Assembly (NCBI GenBank): GCA_031271075.1
Contig: JAISWN010000277.1
Coordinates: 1 to 6,033 of the forward strand
Reading direction: 5' to 3'
DNA: 6,033 bases
From: Treponema sp.
GTDB lineage: Bacteria > Spirochaetota > Spirochaetia > Treponematales > Breznakiellaceae
Of the stretch, positions 1 through 5,683 are shown piece by piece. A model generated the notes under the pieces. The model did no database searches, was not told where the DNA came from, and saw only the letters and a list, made by a program, of their open reading frames with translations. Numbering within the stretch: the stretch's first letter is position 1; each line of letters starts with the position of its first letter. A program made the translations under genes and the position numbers.

Positions 1-1
1 A

Positions 2-1090
2 TTATTTGAAATATACCGGTTGTCCCTTTTCGGCGGAAGTATAAATGGCTTCCAGTATTTCCGAAACGACGCAGGCTTGTTCCGGCAGGACCAAAGGATC
101 GGTACCGGTCTTTACCGCCTGTATCCAGCGCTGCGCCTCGGTTATGGACGGTGTTTCCTGGATACCCTCATAAAAAGCCGCGCCTTTGGCTTTCAGATCG
201 GGGTATATGCTTATCAGGCGGCCCAGGTCGTCCTTGTTGACGCTCACCTCGTTGTTTTTGCACTGGGCTCCGGCCCTGGTACCGTGTAAAGCGCAGCTTC
301 CCTCTTGTATTGGCTCAATGGTATTAAGAGACCATGTGGCTTCCAGGGTAACGGTAGCGCCGTTTTCCATCACGATGAAACCAAAAGCCGCATCCTCCAG
401 GGTGTGCCGCTTCTCATCCCAGGGCCCCCAGGGATTCGCGCAGTCAGGATTGGTCAGTTTTTTGTATTTGGTTCCCACAACCATCTTCGGCTTGTAGTTA
501 TCCATCAGATATAGGGTAAGATCCAGCGAGTGGGTTCCGATATCAATAAGCGGGCCGCCCCCCTGCTCGAACTCGTTGAGAAAAACGCCCCAGGTAGGGG
601 TTCCCCTCCGGCGGACGGAAAAAGCCTTGGCGTAGTAAATCTCACCCAGATCGCCCCGGTCAATAATCTGCTTGAGATAGATGCTTTCCGGCTTGTGCCG
701 GTGCTGATAGCCGATAGTAAGTTTTTTACCGCTCTGCCTGGCCGCGGCAACCATACGCCTGGCATCGGCGGCGGTTTTTGCCATCGGTTTTTCACACATC
801 ACATGCTTACCGGCGCCCAGGGCGTCAATGCTGATGTCCGCGTGGGAACGGTTCGGGGTCAGCACGTGAACCACATCAATACTCTTGTCTTCCAGCATCT
901 TCCTGTAATCGCTATAAATCTTCGAGCTTTCCGTTCCGTAGTCTTTCCGCGCTTTAAGCGTCTTTTCCTCCACAAGATCGCAAAAGGCAACCAGTTCCAC
1001 ATCCTTTTTCAAGGCCGTAAGACTGGGCATGTGTTTACCGTTGGCGATGCCCCCGCAGCCAATGATGCCTATCCGTAGTTTGTCCGCCAT
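2..1090 (-). CDS. Gfo/Idh/MocA-family oxidoreductase, canonical motifs
   Basis: A complete 362-residue cytoplasmic NAD(P)-dependent dehydrogenase ending with TAA at 4-2, just inside the window. ATG 1090 follows AGGAGG (1102-1097) by six bases. The N-terminal Rossmann domain opens RIGIIGCGGIA (residues 6-16) with the classic glycine pattern, followed by an acidic residue region at FCDLVEE (36-42) that likely contacts the cofactor ribose. TPNRSHADISIDALGAGKHV leads to the active-site C-EKP (E100, K101, P102). The C-terminal substrate domain has GGGPLIDIGTHSLD (177-190), with D183 and H187 as the probable catalytic pair. Further on, NPWGPWD and LEDAAFGFIVMENGAT are segments common in a subgroup often found beside sugar transporters. 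It differs clearly in sequence from the other complete oxidoreductase, so the pair may act on successive substrates. Reaction and substrate cannot be fixed from sequence. Confidence 0.95.
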   Translation of the reverse strand: MADKLRIGIIGCGGIANGKHMPSLTALKKDVELVAFCDLVEEKTLKARKDYGTESSKIYSDYRKMLEDKSIDVVHVLTPNRSHADISIDALGAGKHVMCEKPMAKTAADARRMVAAARQSGKKLTIGYQHRHKPESIYLKQIIDRGDLGEIYYAKAFSVRRRGTPTWGVFLNEFEQGGGPLIDIGTHSLDLTLYLMDNYKPKMVVGTKYKKLTNPDCANPWGPWDEKRHTLEDAAFGFIVMENGATVTLEATWSLNTIEPIQEGSCALHGTRAGAQCKNNEVSVNKDDLGRLISIYPDLKAKGAAFYEGIQETPSITEAQRWIQAVKTGTDPLVLPEQACVVSEILEAIYTSAEKGQPVYFK

Positions 1091-1107
1091 TCCTGTCCTC
1101 CTGTAAG

Positions 1108-2094
1108 TTAAAAATACTGAGTGCTGCCGATCTTGTCGGACTGGTACACCGCTTCTATCATCTTTGTCATAACCAGCGCGTCATCCAGCCCCAGGTATTC
1201 CGGGCTTCCCGAGCGGTTGAGGCAGGCGTCCGCGAACTGAATAACCGGGGAGGGCCGCGCCGGGGGAAGGATCTTAGGGGCGGCCTCCTTGAACTGAAGG
1301 CTGTCCACAGCTTTGGTGGTAACATGCAGTTCCGGGCCTTTCATAAACACCGACCCTTCGGTTCCGTAGACTTCAAGCAGATCGGGCACGCCAAATGTAA
1401 CAAACGCGGTTTCCATTATTCCTAAAACGCCATCCTTGAATTCGGCAATGGCCACCGCGTTCTCGTCGGAAGAGGTTCCGAAAGGATTGGTGGTCATGCC
1501 CGAAAGCCGCCTGGGCGCACCAAACAGGAACGAGAGGATATACACCGGATGGGCGCCTAAATCCATCATGGCCCCTCCCCCGGTAAGGGAAGTATCAAAC
1601 CAGTAATCCGGCAGCCAGCCATCGCTTACCCCGCTGTGACTGCGGCGGAAACGGGCGCCGGTGATCCTGCCTAAAGTCCCCTGGTCCACCAGTTCTTTTA
1701 CATAGAGAATCTGAGGGTTTGCCCGCAGGGGCAGGCTGATAGTAAAAACAACCCCCGAGCGGCGTATCACGCCGGCAAGTTCTTCCGCCTCCGCAGAACT
1801 AACCGCCAGGAGTTTTTCGGTAAAGATATCCTTCTTTGCCTCCGCCGCCTTGCGGAGCAATTCCGGATGCATGGTAGTAGGCGAATTGCAGATCACCGCG
1901 CTAAAATCGTCCCGGGCGATAAATTTGTCGTAATCGCCCTCAAAATCAACCTGCCACTCGGCAGCCATGGCGCGGCCTTTTTCCGGGTTCTCGTCCCAGA
2001 GGGCGCGAAAATGAACCTTGCCGCTTTCCCGCAGCTCCCGCACATAGCCCTTCGCGTGGACATGCCAGGAACTGATGATTCCCACATTCAACAT
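1108..2094 (-). CDS. Gfo/Idh/MocA-family oxidoreductase with a variant EKL motif
   Basis: A predicted cytoplasmic NAD(P)-dependent sugar or polyol oxidoreductase of 328 residues. I place the start at ATG 2094 because AAGGAG (2106-2101) lies six bases upstream and the protein then begins directly with the Rossmann strand MLNVGIISSW. The frame also has an ATG at 2118, but it would lie upstream of that ribosome binding site. The dinucleotide-binding turn is GIISSWHVHA (residues 5-14), less glycine-rich than the usual GxGxxG. The conserved EKP motif that carries the active-site lysine appears as E93-K94-L95, so the lysine is kept but the proline is lost. The C-terminal domain shows GGGAMMDLGAHPV (172-184), with D178 and H182 in the family's catalytic D-x-G-x-H pattern. 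It starts 29 bp after the MalG-like gene and ends 17 bp before the next oxidoreductase, so it belongs to the operon. Substrate unknown. Confidence 0.93.
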   Translation of the reverse strand: MLNVGIISSWHVHAKGYVRELRESGKVHFRALWDENPEKGRAMAAEWQVDFEGDYDKFIARDDFSAVICNSPTTMHPELLRKAAEAKKDIFTEKLLAVSSAEAEELAGVIRRSGVVFTISLPLRANPQILYVKELVDQGTLGRITGARFRRSHSGVSDGWLPDYWFDTSLTGGGAMMDLGAHPVYILSFLFGAPRRLSGMTTNPFGTSSDENAVAIAEFKDGVLGIMETAFVTFGVPDLLEVYGTEGSVFMKGPELHVTTKAVDSLQFKEAAPKILPPARPSPVIQFADACLNRSGSPEYLGLDDALVMTKMIEAVYQSDKIGSTQYF

Positions 2095-2123
2095 AGACTT
2101 CTCCTTAAAAATTGGCATATATT

Positions 2124-2999
2124 CTACCCTTTTACAGCGCCAAGGGTGATACCCTCGACAAAAAAACGCTGGAAACAGAGGAAAATGACCACTACCGGAA
2201 GTACCACCAGGGTGGAAGCCGCCATAAGCATACTGTACTCTATATGCCGGGAGTTACGGAAGAACTGAAGACCTAGGGCCAGGGGATAGAGGCTTTCCTG
2301 CTGAATATACAGAAGGGGGCCCAGGAAATCGTTCCATGCCCCGAGGGCGCTGAAAATTGCTACCACCGCGATGACAGGTTTCATAAGCGGCAGGATAAGC
2401 CGGGTAAATATCTGAAATTCGCTGGCCCCGTCAATATAACCGGCCAGTGATATCTCTCTGGGAATACCCAACAGGTATTGCCGCATCATGAATATGTGCA
2501 TCGCCGTACCGGCAAAAGAAGGTATAATAAGCGGGGCAAAGGTATTCACCAAACGGACTTTCGCGTAAATGTCAAACATGGCGACCAGGATGACGGGAAA
2601 AGGGATAAACATGGTAGCTACGACCACATAAAAAACCACATCCCTGCCGGGCCAGTCTATACGGCTGAATCCATAGGCAACTACCGAATTGGCAAGGATT
2701 GCTCCGATAACACAGCCCGTAGCAATGATCAGGGAATTTCTCATATACAGAAAAAAGGGAATAAAATTTACCGCGTCAACAAAGTTCCGCCACACGAATG
2801 AATGGGGAAACAGAGTCGGCGGCACCGCCCGCAGTTCAAAATCACTTTTTATAGAGGAAGTCAGCATCCAATAGAAGGGCAGGATAAACAAAAAACACAT
2901 CAGGATAAGAATAATACGAGGCAGAATATTTTTGCTAAAAATACGAGCCGCGTGACGGCGGGTACTTTGACGTTTCGCGTAATAAATAAAATCTTTCAT
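2124..2999 (-). CDS. ABC sugar transporter permease, MalG/UgpE-like
   Basis: This is the second membrane subunit of the same CUT1 importer, 291 residues from ATG 2999. That start is eight bases after AAGGAG (3013-3008), which overlaps the TAA of the MalF-like gene; a GTG directly before it (3002) is less likely given the spacing. A basic N-terminus precedes a helix near 27-47 with FILPFYWMLTSSIK, typical of this family. The pattern FYMRNSLIIA-like (here FFLYMRNSLIIATG) begins the ATPase-coupled core near 82. Further membrane segments lie around 120-142, 152-172, 208-231 and 256-276. The EAA loop near 180-209 reads PREISLAGYIDGAS and ends LPLMKP. The DGA and LP..KP parts are canonical, but the EAA triplet is replaced by LAG. 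The C-terminus, GITLGAVKG, is the family's signature ending. No ATPase gene follows, so a shared ATPase encoded elsewhere is inferred. Confidence 0.95.
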   Translation of the reverse strand: MKDFIYYAKRQSTRRHAARIFSKNILPRIILILMCFLFILPFYWMLTSSIKSDFELRAVPPTLFPHSFVWRNFVDAVNFIPFFLYMRNSLIIATGCVIGAILANSVVAYGFSRIDWPGRDVVFYVVVATMFIPFPVILVAMFDIYAKVRLVNTFAPLIIPSFAGTAMHIFMMRQYLLGIPREISLAGYIDGASEFQIFTRLILPLMKPVIAVVAIFSALGAWNDFLGPLLYIQQESLYPLALGLQFFRNSRHIEYSMLMAASTLVVLPVVVIFLCFQRFFVEGITLGAVKG

Positions 3000-3011
3000 C
3001 ACAGGCGCTCC

Positions 3012-3908
3012 TTATTCATTTTCATAGTGAACCCAGCTCCGTCCCCAGAAGAATACTGCCAGAGCCATAGCCACGGCAATAAGAAAGAGGAACACCGAAA
3101 GCGCGGCGGCGTACCCCATTCGGGAATAGTTAAAGGCGGTCTTGTAGATATACACCACATAAAACAACAATGAATTGCCGGGGCCTACCATGTTATTACT
3201 GACTCCGGCCATAAGATATGCCTGGGAGAAAGCCTGAAGACCGGCGCTTAAGCCCCAAACAATGTCATAGAGAATGACCGGCGTGATAAGAGGCAAAGTA
3301 ATATGAAAGAACTGGCGAAACACTCCCGCGCCGTCTATGTCCGCGGATTCATACAGATCCCGGGGAATGGAACGGAGGGAGGCGAGAAAAATAAGCGCCG
3401 CGTTTCCCGCCCCGTATTGGGCAAGAATAACAAGCGACGGTTTGGTCCAGTTCGGATCTCCCACCCAGTCGACAAAAGGAAGATGAAGCACCCTGAAAAG
3501 AACGCTTAGCAAGCCGTACATGGGATTGGTAAACAGAATCCAGATAAACACAAGGGCAAAGGCAGGCAGGATGGAAGGCAGATAGAGAATGGCCCGGTAA
3601 ACCGTCACTTCCCTTACACTTTGATGCATGGCCAAGGCGAGGCAAATAGCAACCAGCACCCCCAGGGGAACCGCCATTGCGGTATAAATAAGGGTATTGA
3701 TAATGGCCTGGGGAACAAAGGTATCCCTTATCATTTCACGGAAATTTCCAAGGCCAATGTTTATTGCGAGTCCGAACCCGCTGTAGTCTGTAGTGCTTAA
3801 ATACAAAGAATAAAAAATGGGATATATCTGAAGGCATATAAATCCGATTATCCAGGGGGAAATAAAAATCAATCCATTCCTCAAATTCCGTTTTGTCGTC
3901 CGGGTCAT
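3012..3908 (-). CDS. ABC sugar transporter permease, MalF/UgpA-like
   Basis: This is an inner-membrane permease subunit of a CUT1 carbohydrate importer, 298 residues, the usual size for UgpA/LacF-type proteins that lack MalF's extra periplasmic domain. ATG 3908 has AAGGA at 3920-3916, seven bases upstream. The N-terminus has a basic stretch (MTRTTKRNLRNG) and then a first membrane helix around residues 11-31 containing the family's SPWIIGF and YPIFYSLYLS pattern. Further hydrophobic segments lie near 68-93, 104-124, 157-178, 208-232 and 264-288. The cytoplasmic EAA loop, which docks on the ATPase, is at about 186-210 and reads YESADIDGAG, ending LPLITP, close to consensus. The protein pairs with the MalG-like subunit encoded 12 bp downstream. 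The TAA stop overlaps the next gene's ribosome binding site, which indicates translational coupling. Confidence 0.95.
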   Translation of the reverse strand: MTRTTKRNLRNGLIFISPWIIGFICLQIYPIFYSLYLSTTDYSGFGLAINIGLGNFREMIRDTFVPQAIINTLIYTAMAVPLGVLVAICLALAMHQSVREVTVYRAILYLPSILPAFALVFIWILFTNPMYGLLSVLFRVLHLPFVDWVGDPNWTKPSLVILAQYGAGNAALIFLASLRSIPRDLYESADIDGAGVFRQFFHITLPLITPVILYDIVWGLSAGLQAFSQAYLMAGVSNNMVGPGNSLLFYVVYIYKTAFNYSRMGYAAALSVFLFLIAVAMALAVFFWGRSWVHYENE

Positions 3909-3942
3909 GGAACAATCCTTCTTGGTACACTGAATTTTATGT

Positions 3943-3962
3943 AACTATTCAACTGAATAGTT
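3943..3962. promoter_or_regulatory. 20-bp palindrome upstream of the permease genes (operator candidate)
   Basis: The 9-bp arms AACTATTCA (3943-3951) and TGAATAGTT (3954-3962) are perfect inverted copies around AC. The AT-rich arms and two-base centre look more like a dimeric regulator site than an RNA hairpin. It lies 34 bp upstream of the MalF-like start. A weak promoter can be drawn around it on the minus strand: TTGCAA (3966-3961), 17 bp, TACATA (3943-3938). In that case most of the palindrome would fill the spacer between the boxes. The promoter match is poor, so an internal regulated promoter is only a possibility. Confidence 0.4.
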
Positions 3963-3998
3963 GCAATTTTATTTAGCTTACAGGATAGCCGCGTTAAA

Positions 3999-4029
3999 CG
4001 CCGGGCAAAGAAAAATTCCCTGTCCGGCG
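3999..4029 (-). terminator. Intercistronic stem-loop after the binding-protein gene (partial terminator or mRNA stabiliser)
   Basis: Thirteen bases after the binding-protein stop, the arms 3999-4007 (CGCCGGGCA) and 4021-4029 (TGTCCGGCG) can pair around a 13-nt loop. In the minus-strand transcript this gives six GC pairs, one A-C mismatch and two more pairs. Only three Us follow, so it is not a strong intrinsic terminator. Stem-loops between binding-protein and permease genes are known in ABC operons such as malE-malF, where they help keep binding-protein mRNA in excess. A similar role here is inferred. Confidence 0.4.
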
Positions 4030-4041
4030 CGGACGGTGTTT

Positions 4042-5392
4042 TTACTTGAACCGATCCAACTGGGCCTGAGTCTGAGTTTCCACAACTCTAAGGGCCTCCA
4101 TGGGCGTCTTAGTGTTGGTCCAGACTTCCTCCATCGCTATGGAAAGCTGATCCCAGTAATAGGCTCCCACGGGAAGAACCGGCCTGCTTTTAGTAACCCC
4201 CAGCAGGTTCCGCACAAAGCTGTACTGGGGGGCAAAGAGGCTGTCGTCATTCAGGATAGGCTGCCAGGTGGGCAGATACGCCTTGTTCTCGAAACCGCAG
4301 CGGAGCCGCTGCCCCTGTTCTCCGGCCATCCACATGATAAAACGGACAGCCCCCTCAATATTTTTGGAACCCCTGGGGATTACCAGAGACCAGCCGCCAG
4401 CCCAGGTTGCGGACTGATCGCCGGGCTTGGGAACCGGAATGTAGGTGACGCCCCATTCGATATCGGGGGCGTACTGGATAAGATCCCGGATAAACCAGGA
4501 ACCGTGAACCAGAATTCCAAGATTTCCGGTGATAAAGGGATTCCGTTGGGGCGGGTTATTGGGAGGCGCGTAAGTGGAGATGAAAGTCCGGATCTTTTGA
4601 GGCTCCAACTCCTTGCCCACATCATAGAAATACTGGAATGCGGCCACCACGCCCGGATTGGTGGGGGTTACCTTCATCGCGCTCACATCGGCAAAACTCC
4701 CCCCAAAGGCATAACCAAAGGTATAGTGCCATCCCTGGCCAATCTGGGTAGCCCAGGGAATAAACCCTACCCTGGTGTAGTTTCCCTGGGCGTCGGTAAC
4801 ATTAAGCTTCCCGGCAATCTGCTGGAGAGTCTTAACATCAATAGGCCCGTTCTTGGGATCGAGAATGTCAGGATCTATTCCCGCTTCCCGGAAAAGATCT
4901 TTCCGCCAGTATAGGGCACGAGTATCGGTACCATTCGGAATACCGAAGGTTCTTCCTTTAAATTGAGTTTCGGCCCAAGCATAAGCCAGAAAATTTTTTC
5001 CGTAATTGGGGTCTATTTTGTTTATGTAATCGGTGATATCTTCCAGAAGACCGCCGGCCGCCCGTTCCCCGATAGTAAAACGGTCAAGATTGTAAATATC
5101 AGGGCCCGTACCGCTTCTGACGGCAGTCATAAGTTTGGATACTTCGGTTTCCGCTCCCGGAACCAGTACCAGTTCAACTTTTTGCGCGGGATTCGTGGCG
5201 TTATACGCTTCTACTAAACGCCGCATAACCCCCGTATCGTCAGTATTCGCCCAGTAGAGAATATTAGCGGAGGCTACCCCCCCCCCCCCCCCCGGCGGTT
5301 GACGATCCCTGCTGCTGACCCTGACCACCGGCAAATACCAAAGCGGTACCCAGGGTGACTAATACACCCAACATAAGTACAAATCGTTTCAT
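4042..5392 (-). CDS. Extracellular sugar-binding protein of an ABC importer (family 1), frame broken at a poly-G tract
   Basis: This encodes the periplasmic solute-binding subunit of a CUT1 carbohydrate ABC importer (MalE/UgpB type). Translation most likely starts at ATG 5392, eight bases after AAGGAG (5406-5401); an ATG one codon earlier (5395) is also possible. The first 21 residues form a signal peptide (MKRF, a hydrophobic core, then VFA as a signal-peptidase-I-type site before GGQG). No lipobox cysteine is visible. A Q/G/S linker leads into the 17-base G-run (5293-5277). With 17 Gs the frame hits TAA at 5266-5264 after 42 residues. The mature domain resumes at VASANILYW in a frame that needs 16 or 19 Gs, which gives 449 residues with 16. 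The rest is uninterrupted and typical of the family: an N-terminal lobe with SGTGPDIYNLD, then FGIPNGTDTRALYWRKDLF, a central NLGILVHGSWF segment, and WAGGWSLVIPRGSKN followed by an AVRFIMWMAGEQGQ helix. The substrate is not predictable. Confidence 0.88.
5277..5293 (-). repeat. 17-nt poly-G tract inside the binding-protein gene (possible phase-variation switch)
   Basis: The plus strand shows 17 consecutive Cs, which read as 17 Gs in the coding strand. The tract lies between the signal peptide and the mature binding domain, where it encodes a polyglycine linker. Only lengths of 3n+1 (16 or 19) join the two halves. Length 17 gives a TAA 11 bases beyond the tract, and length 18 gives an immediate TAG. 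Both wrong frames therefore stop at once. The length reported here is an OFF length. Long homopolymers slip during replication, but they are also prone to sequencing error. Confidence 0.8.
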
Positions 5393-5434
5393 CATTAAGT
5401 CTCCTTCAAATTGAACGTTTCAAGAGCAACCCTG

Positions 5435-5493
5435 ACAAGCAGTCCAATTATGAAGATAAACACTGCGCGGACTTACCACAAGAGACTGCTTGT
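5435..5493 (-). repeat. 10-bp long-range inverted repeat, leader domain nearest the ribosome binding site
   Basis: The arms ACAAGCAGTC (5435-5444) and GACTGCTTGT (5484-5493) are perfect complements enclosing 39 nt. Within the enclosed segment, GGACT (5469-5473) could instead pair with AGTCC (5441-5445), which overlaps the outer arm, so the two pairings exclude each other. The domain ends about 30 nt before the AAGGAG ribosome binding site of the binding-protein gene, which is where a switch controlling translation would sit. No ligand-binding motif is recognised. Confidence 0.5.
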
Positions 5494-5512
5494 GTGTATA
5501 TTAGACTTGTTC

Positions 5513-5531
5513 GAGAACCCGGTTGGTTCTC
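5513..5531 (-). repeat. 7-bp inverted repeat, fourth leader hairpin
   Basis: The arms GAGAACC (5513-5519) and GGTTCTC (5525-5531) are perfect complements around a five-base loop. A competing short pairing, GTTC (5509-5512) with GAAC (5515-5518), overlaps it. It sits immediately beside the third hairpin within the possible enclosing helix 5504-5509/5553-5558. Confidence 0.55.
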
Positions 5532-5532
5532 T

Positions 5533-5549
5533 GCTAGCCTGTGGCTAGC
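5533..5549 (-). repeat. 7-bp inverted repeat, third leader hairpin
   Basis: The arms GCTAGCC (5533-5539) and GGCTAGC (5543-5549) are perfect complements around a three-base loop. One base separates it from the next hairpin (5513-5531). Both could stack inside an enclosing 6-bp helix formed by GACTTG (5504-5509) and CAAGTC (5553-5558), giving a junction-like arrangement. Confidence 0.6.
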
Positions 5550-5560
5550 TTGCAAGTCCT

Positions 5561-5595
5561 GCAAAATGCGCAGACTCAAGTCTGATGCATTTTGC
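5561..5595 (-). repeat. Two-tier inverted repeat, second leader hairpin
   Basis: The outer arms GCAAAATGC (5561-5569) and GCATTTTGC (5587-5595) give 9 bp. A small asymmetric internal loop (one base opposite two) separates them from the inner arms CAGACT (5571-5576) and AGTCTG (5579-5584), which enclose a two-base loop. An interrupted 15-bp stem is characteristic of a structured RNA more than of a simple operator. The inner arm can also pair with 5503-5509, so the structure may have an alternative fold. Confidence 0.65.
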
Positions 5596-5638
5596 TGTTT
5601 TCAGCGGAATTTGTTCGGAAACTGAAGTTTCCGAACAA
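5576..5638 (-). CDS. Possible 20-codon leader peptide (very tentative)
   Basis: On the minus strand a full Shine-Dalgarno, AAGGAGG (5652-5646), is followed seven bases later by a TTG (5638-5636). This opens a frame of 20 codons that ends with TGA at 5578-5576. The frame runs through the 13-bp hairpin and stops inside the inner arm of the second hairpin, so a translating ribosome would melt the first and disturb the second. The codons show no run of one amino acid of the kind seen in classical attenuator peptides, and the start is non-ATG. The SD-like sequence, so near the predicted transcript start and with no ATG after it, is the main reason to list this. It may not be translated. Confidence 0.15.
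   Translation of the reverse strand: MFGNFSFRTNSAENSKMHQT
5611..5638 (-). repeat. Perfect 13-bp inverted repeat, first leader hairpin
   Basis: The arms TTGTTCGGAAACT (5611-5623) and AGTTTCCGAACAA (5626-5638) are perfectly complementary, with only two bases between them. In the transcript this is the strongest hairpin of the leader, probably closing a four-base UUCA loop. It begins about 40 nt after the predicted transcription start and directly follows an SD-like AAGGAGG. As DNA, the same 28 bp is an almost perfect palindrome and could also bind a dimeric regulator. No U-tract follows it on the minus strand. Confidence 0.7.
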
Positions 5639-5650
5639 CTCTATTCCTCC

Positions 5651-5682
5651 TTCCCATCAGGATTTAGCGGCCACTATGGGAA
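5651..5682. promoter_or_regulatory. Inverted repeat overlapping the predicted transcription start (operator candidate)
   Basis: The 7-bp half-sites TTCCCAT (5651-5657) and ATGGGAA (5676-5682) are perfect inverted copies separated by 18 bp. They extend outward to CC/GG if one bulged base is allowed. The promoter-proximal half-site lies between the -10 box and the predicted start base at 5677, so most of it would not be in the transcript. That favours a protein-binding DNA site over an RNA hairpin. No regulator gene is in the window, and the regulator is unknown. Confidence 0.35.
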
Positions 5683-5683
5683 A

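Larger units (their letters stand above)
5396..5677 (-). promoter_or_regulatory. Long, highly structured 5' leader of the binding-protein gene
   Basis: This stretch of about 280 bp lies between the predicted transcription start and the binding-protein start, and it contains no ordinary gene. It holds five consecutive inverted repeats listed separately: 5638-5611, 5595-5561, 5549-5533, 5531-5513 and 5493-5435. A small stem follows at 5423-5411 (TTGAA, 3-nt loop, TTCAA). A consensus ribosome binding site, AAGGAG, lies at 5406-5401. Several arms can pair with alternative partners: for example 5509-5503 (CAAGTCT on the transcript) can pair with 5583-5577, or as a 6-bp subset with 5558-5553. No hairpin is followed by a long U-tract, so classical terminator-type attenuation is not evident. 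I do not recognise a known riboswitch or T-box here. It could be a regulatory leader, a processed small RNA or an mRNA-stabilising region. Confidence 0.5.

Noticed and set aside
530..1078. Plus-strand open frame of 182 codons
   Set aside because: It is antisense to the canonical oxidoreductase with motifs GIIGCGGIA and EKP, and its product resembles no family.
2095..2118. Upstream ATG at 2118 as the start of the EKL oxidoreductase
   Set aside because: The AAGGAG at 2106-2101 would then be inside the coding region, and eight residues would precede the Rossmann strand. ATG 2094 has the right spacing.
3961..4914. Long plus-strand open frame of 317 codons
   Set aside because: It lies opposite the binding-protein gene, whose minus-strand product has clear family features. 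The plus-strand product has no recognisable domain and no ribosome binding site, so it is a shadow frame.
4042..5334. Binding protein starting at the TTG at 5334
   Set aside because: This start would give a product without a signal peptide, using an out-of-frame reading of the true signal-peptide region. An ATG with a perfect ribosome binding site and a textbook signal peptide lies at 5392 in the frame joined by a one-base change in the poly-G tract.
5435..5638. CRISPR array or iteron-type repeat cluster in the leader
   Set aside because: The repeats are inverted pairs of differing sequence and length. There are no regularly spaced direct repeats with spacers and no replication or cas gene.
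5561..5638. Classical intrinsic terminator or attenuator at the two large leader hairpins
   Set aside because: Neither stem is followed by a run of Us on the minus strand, so ordinary Rho-independent termination is not supported.
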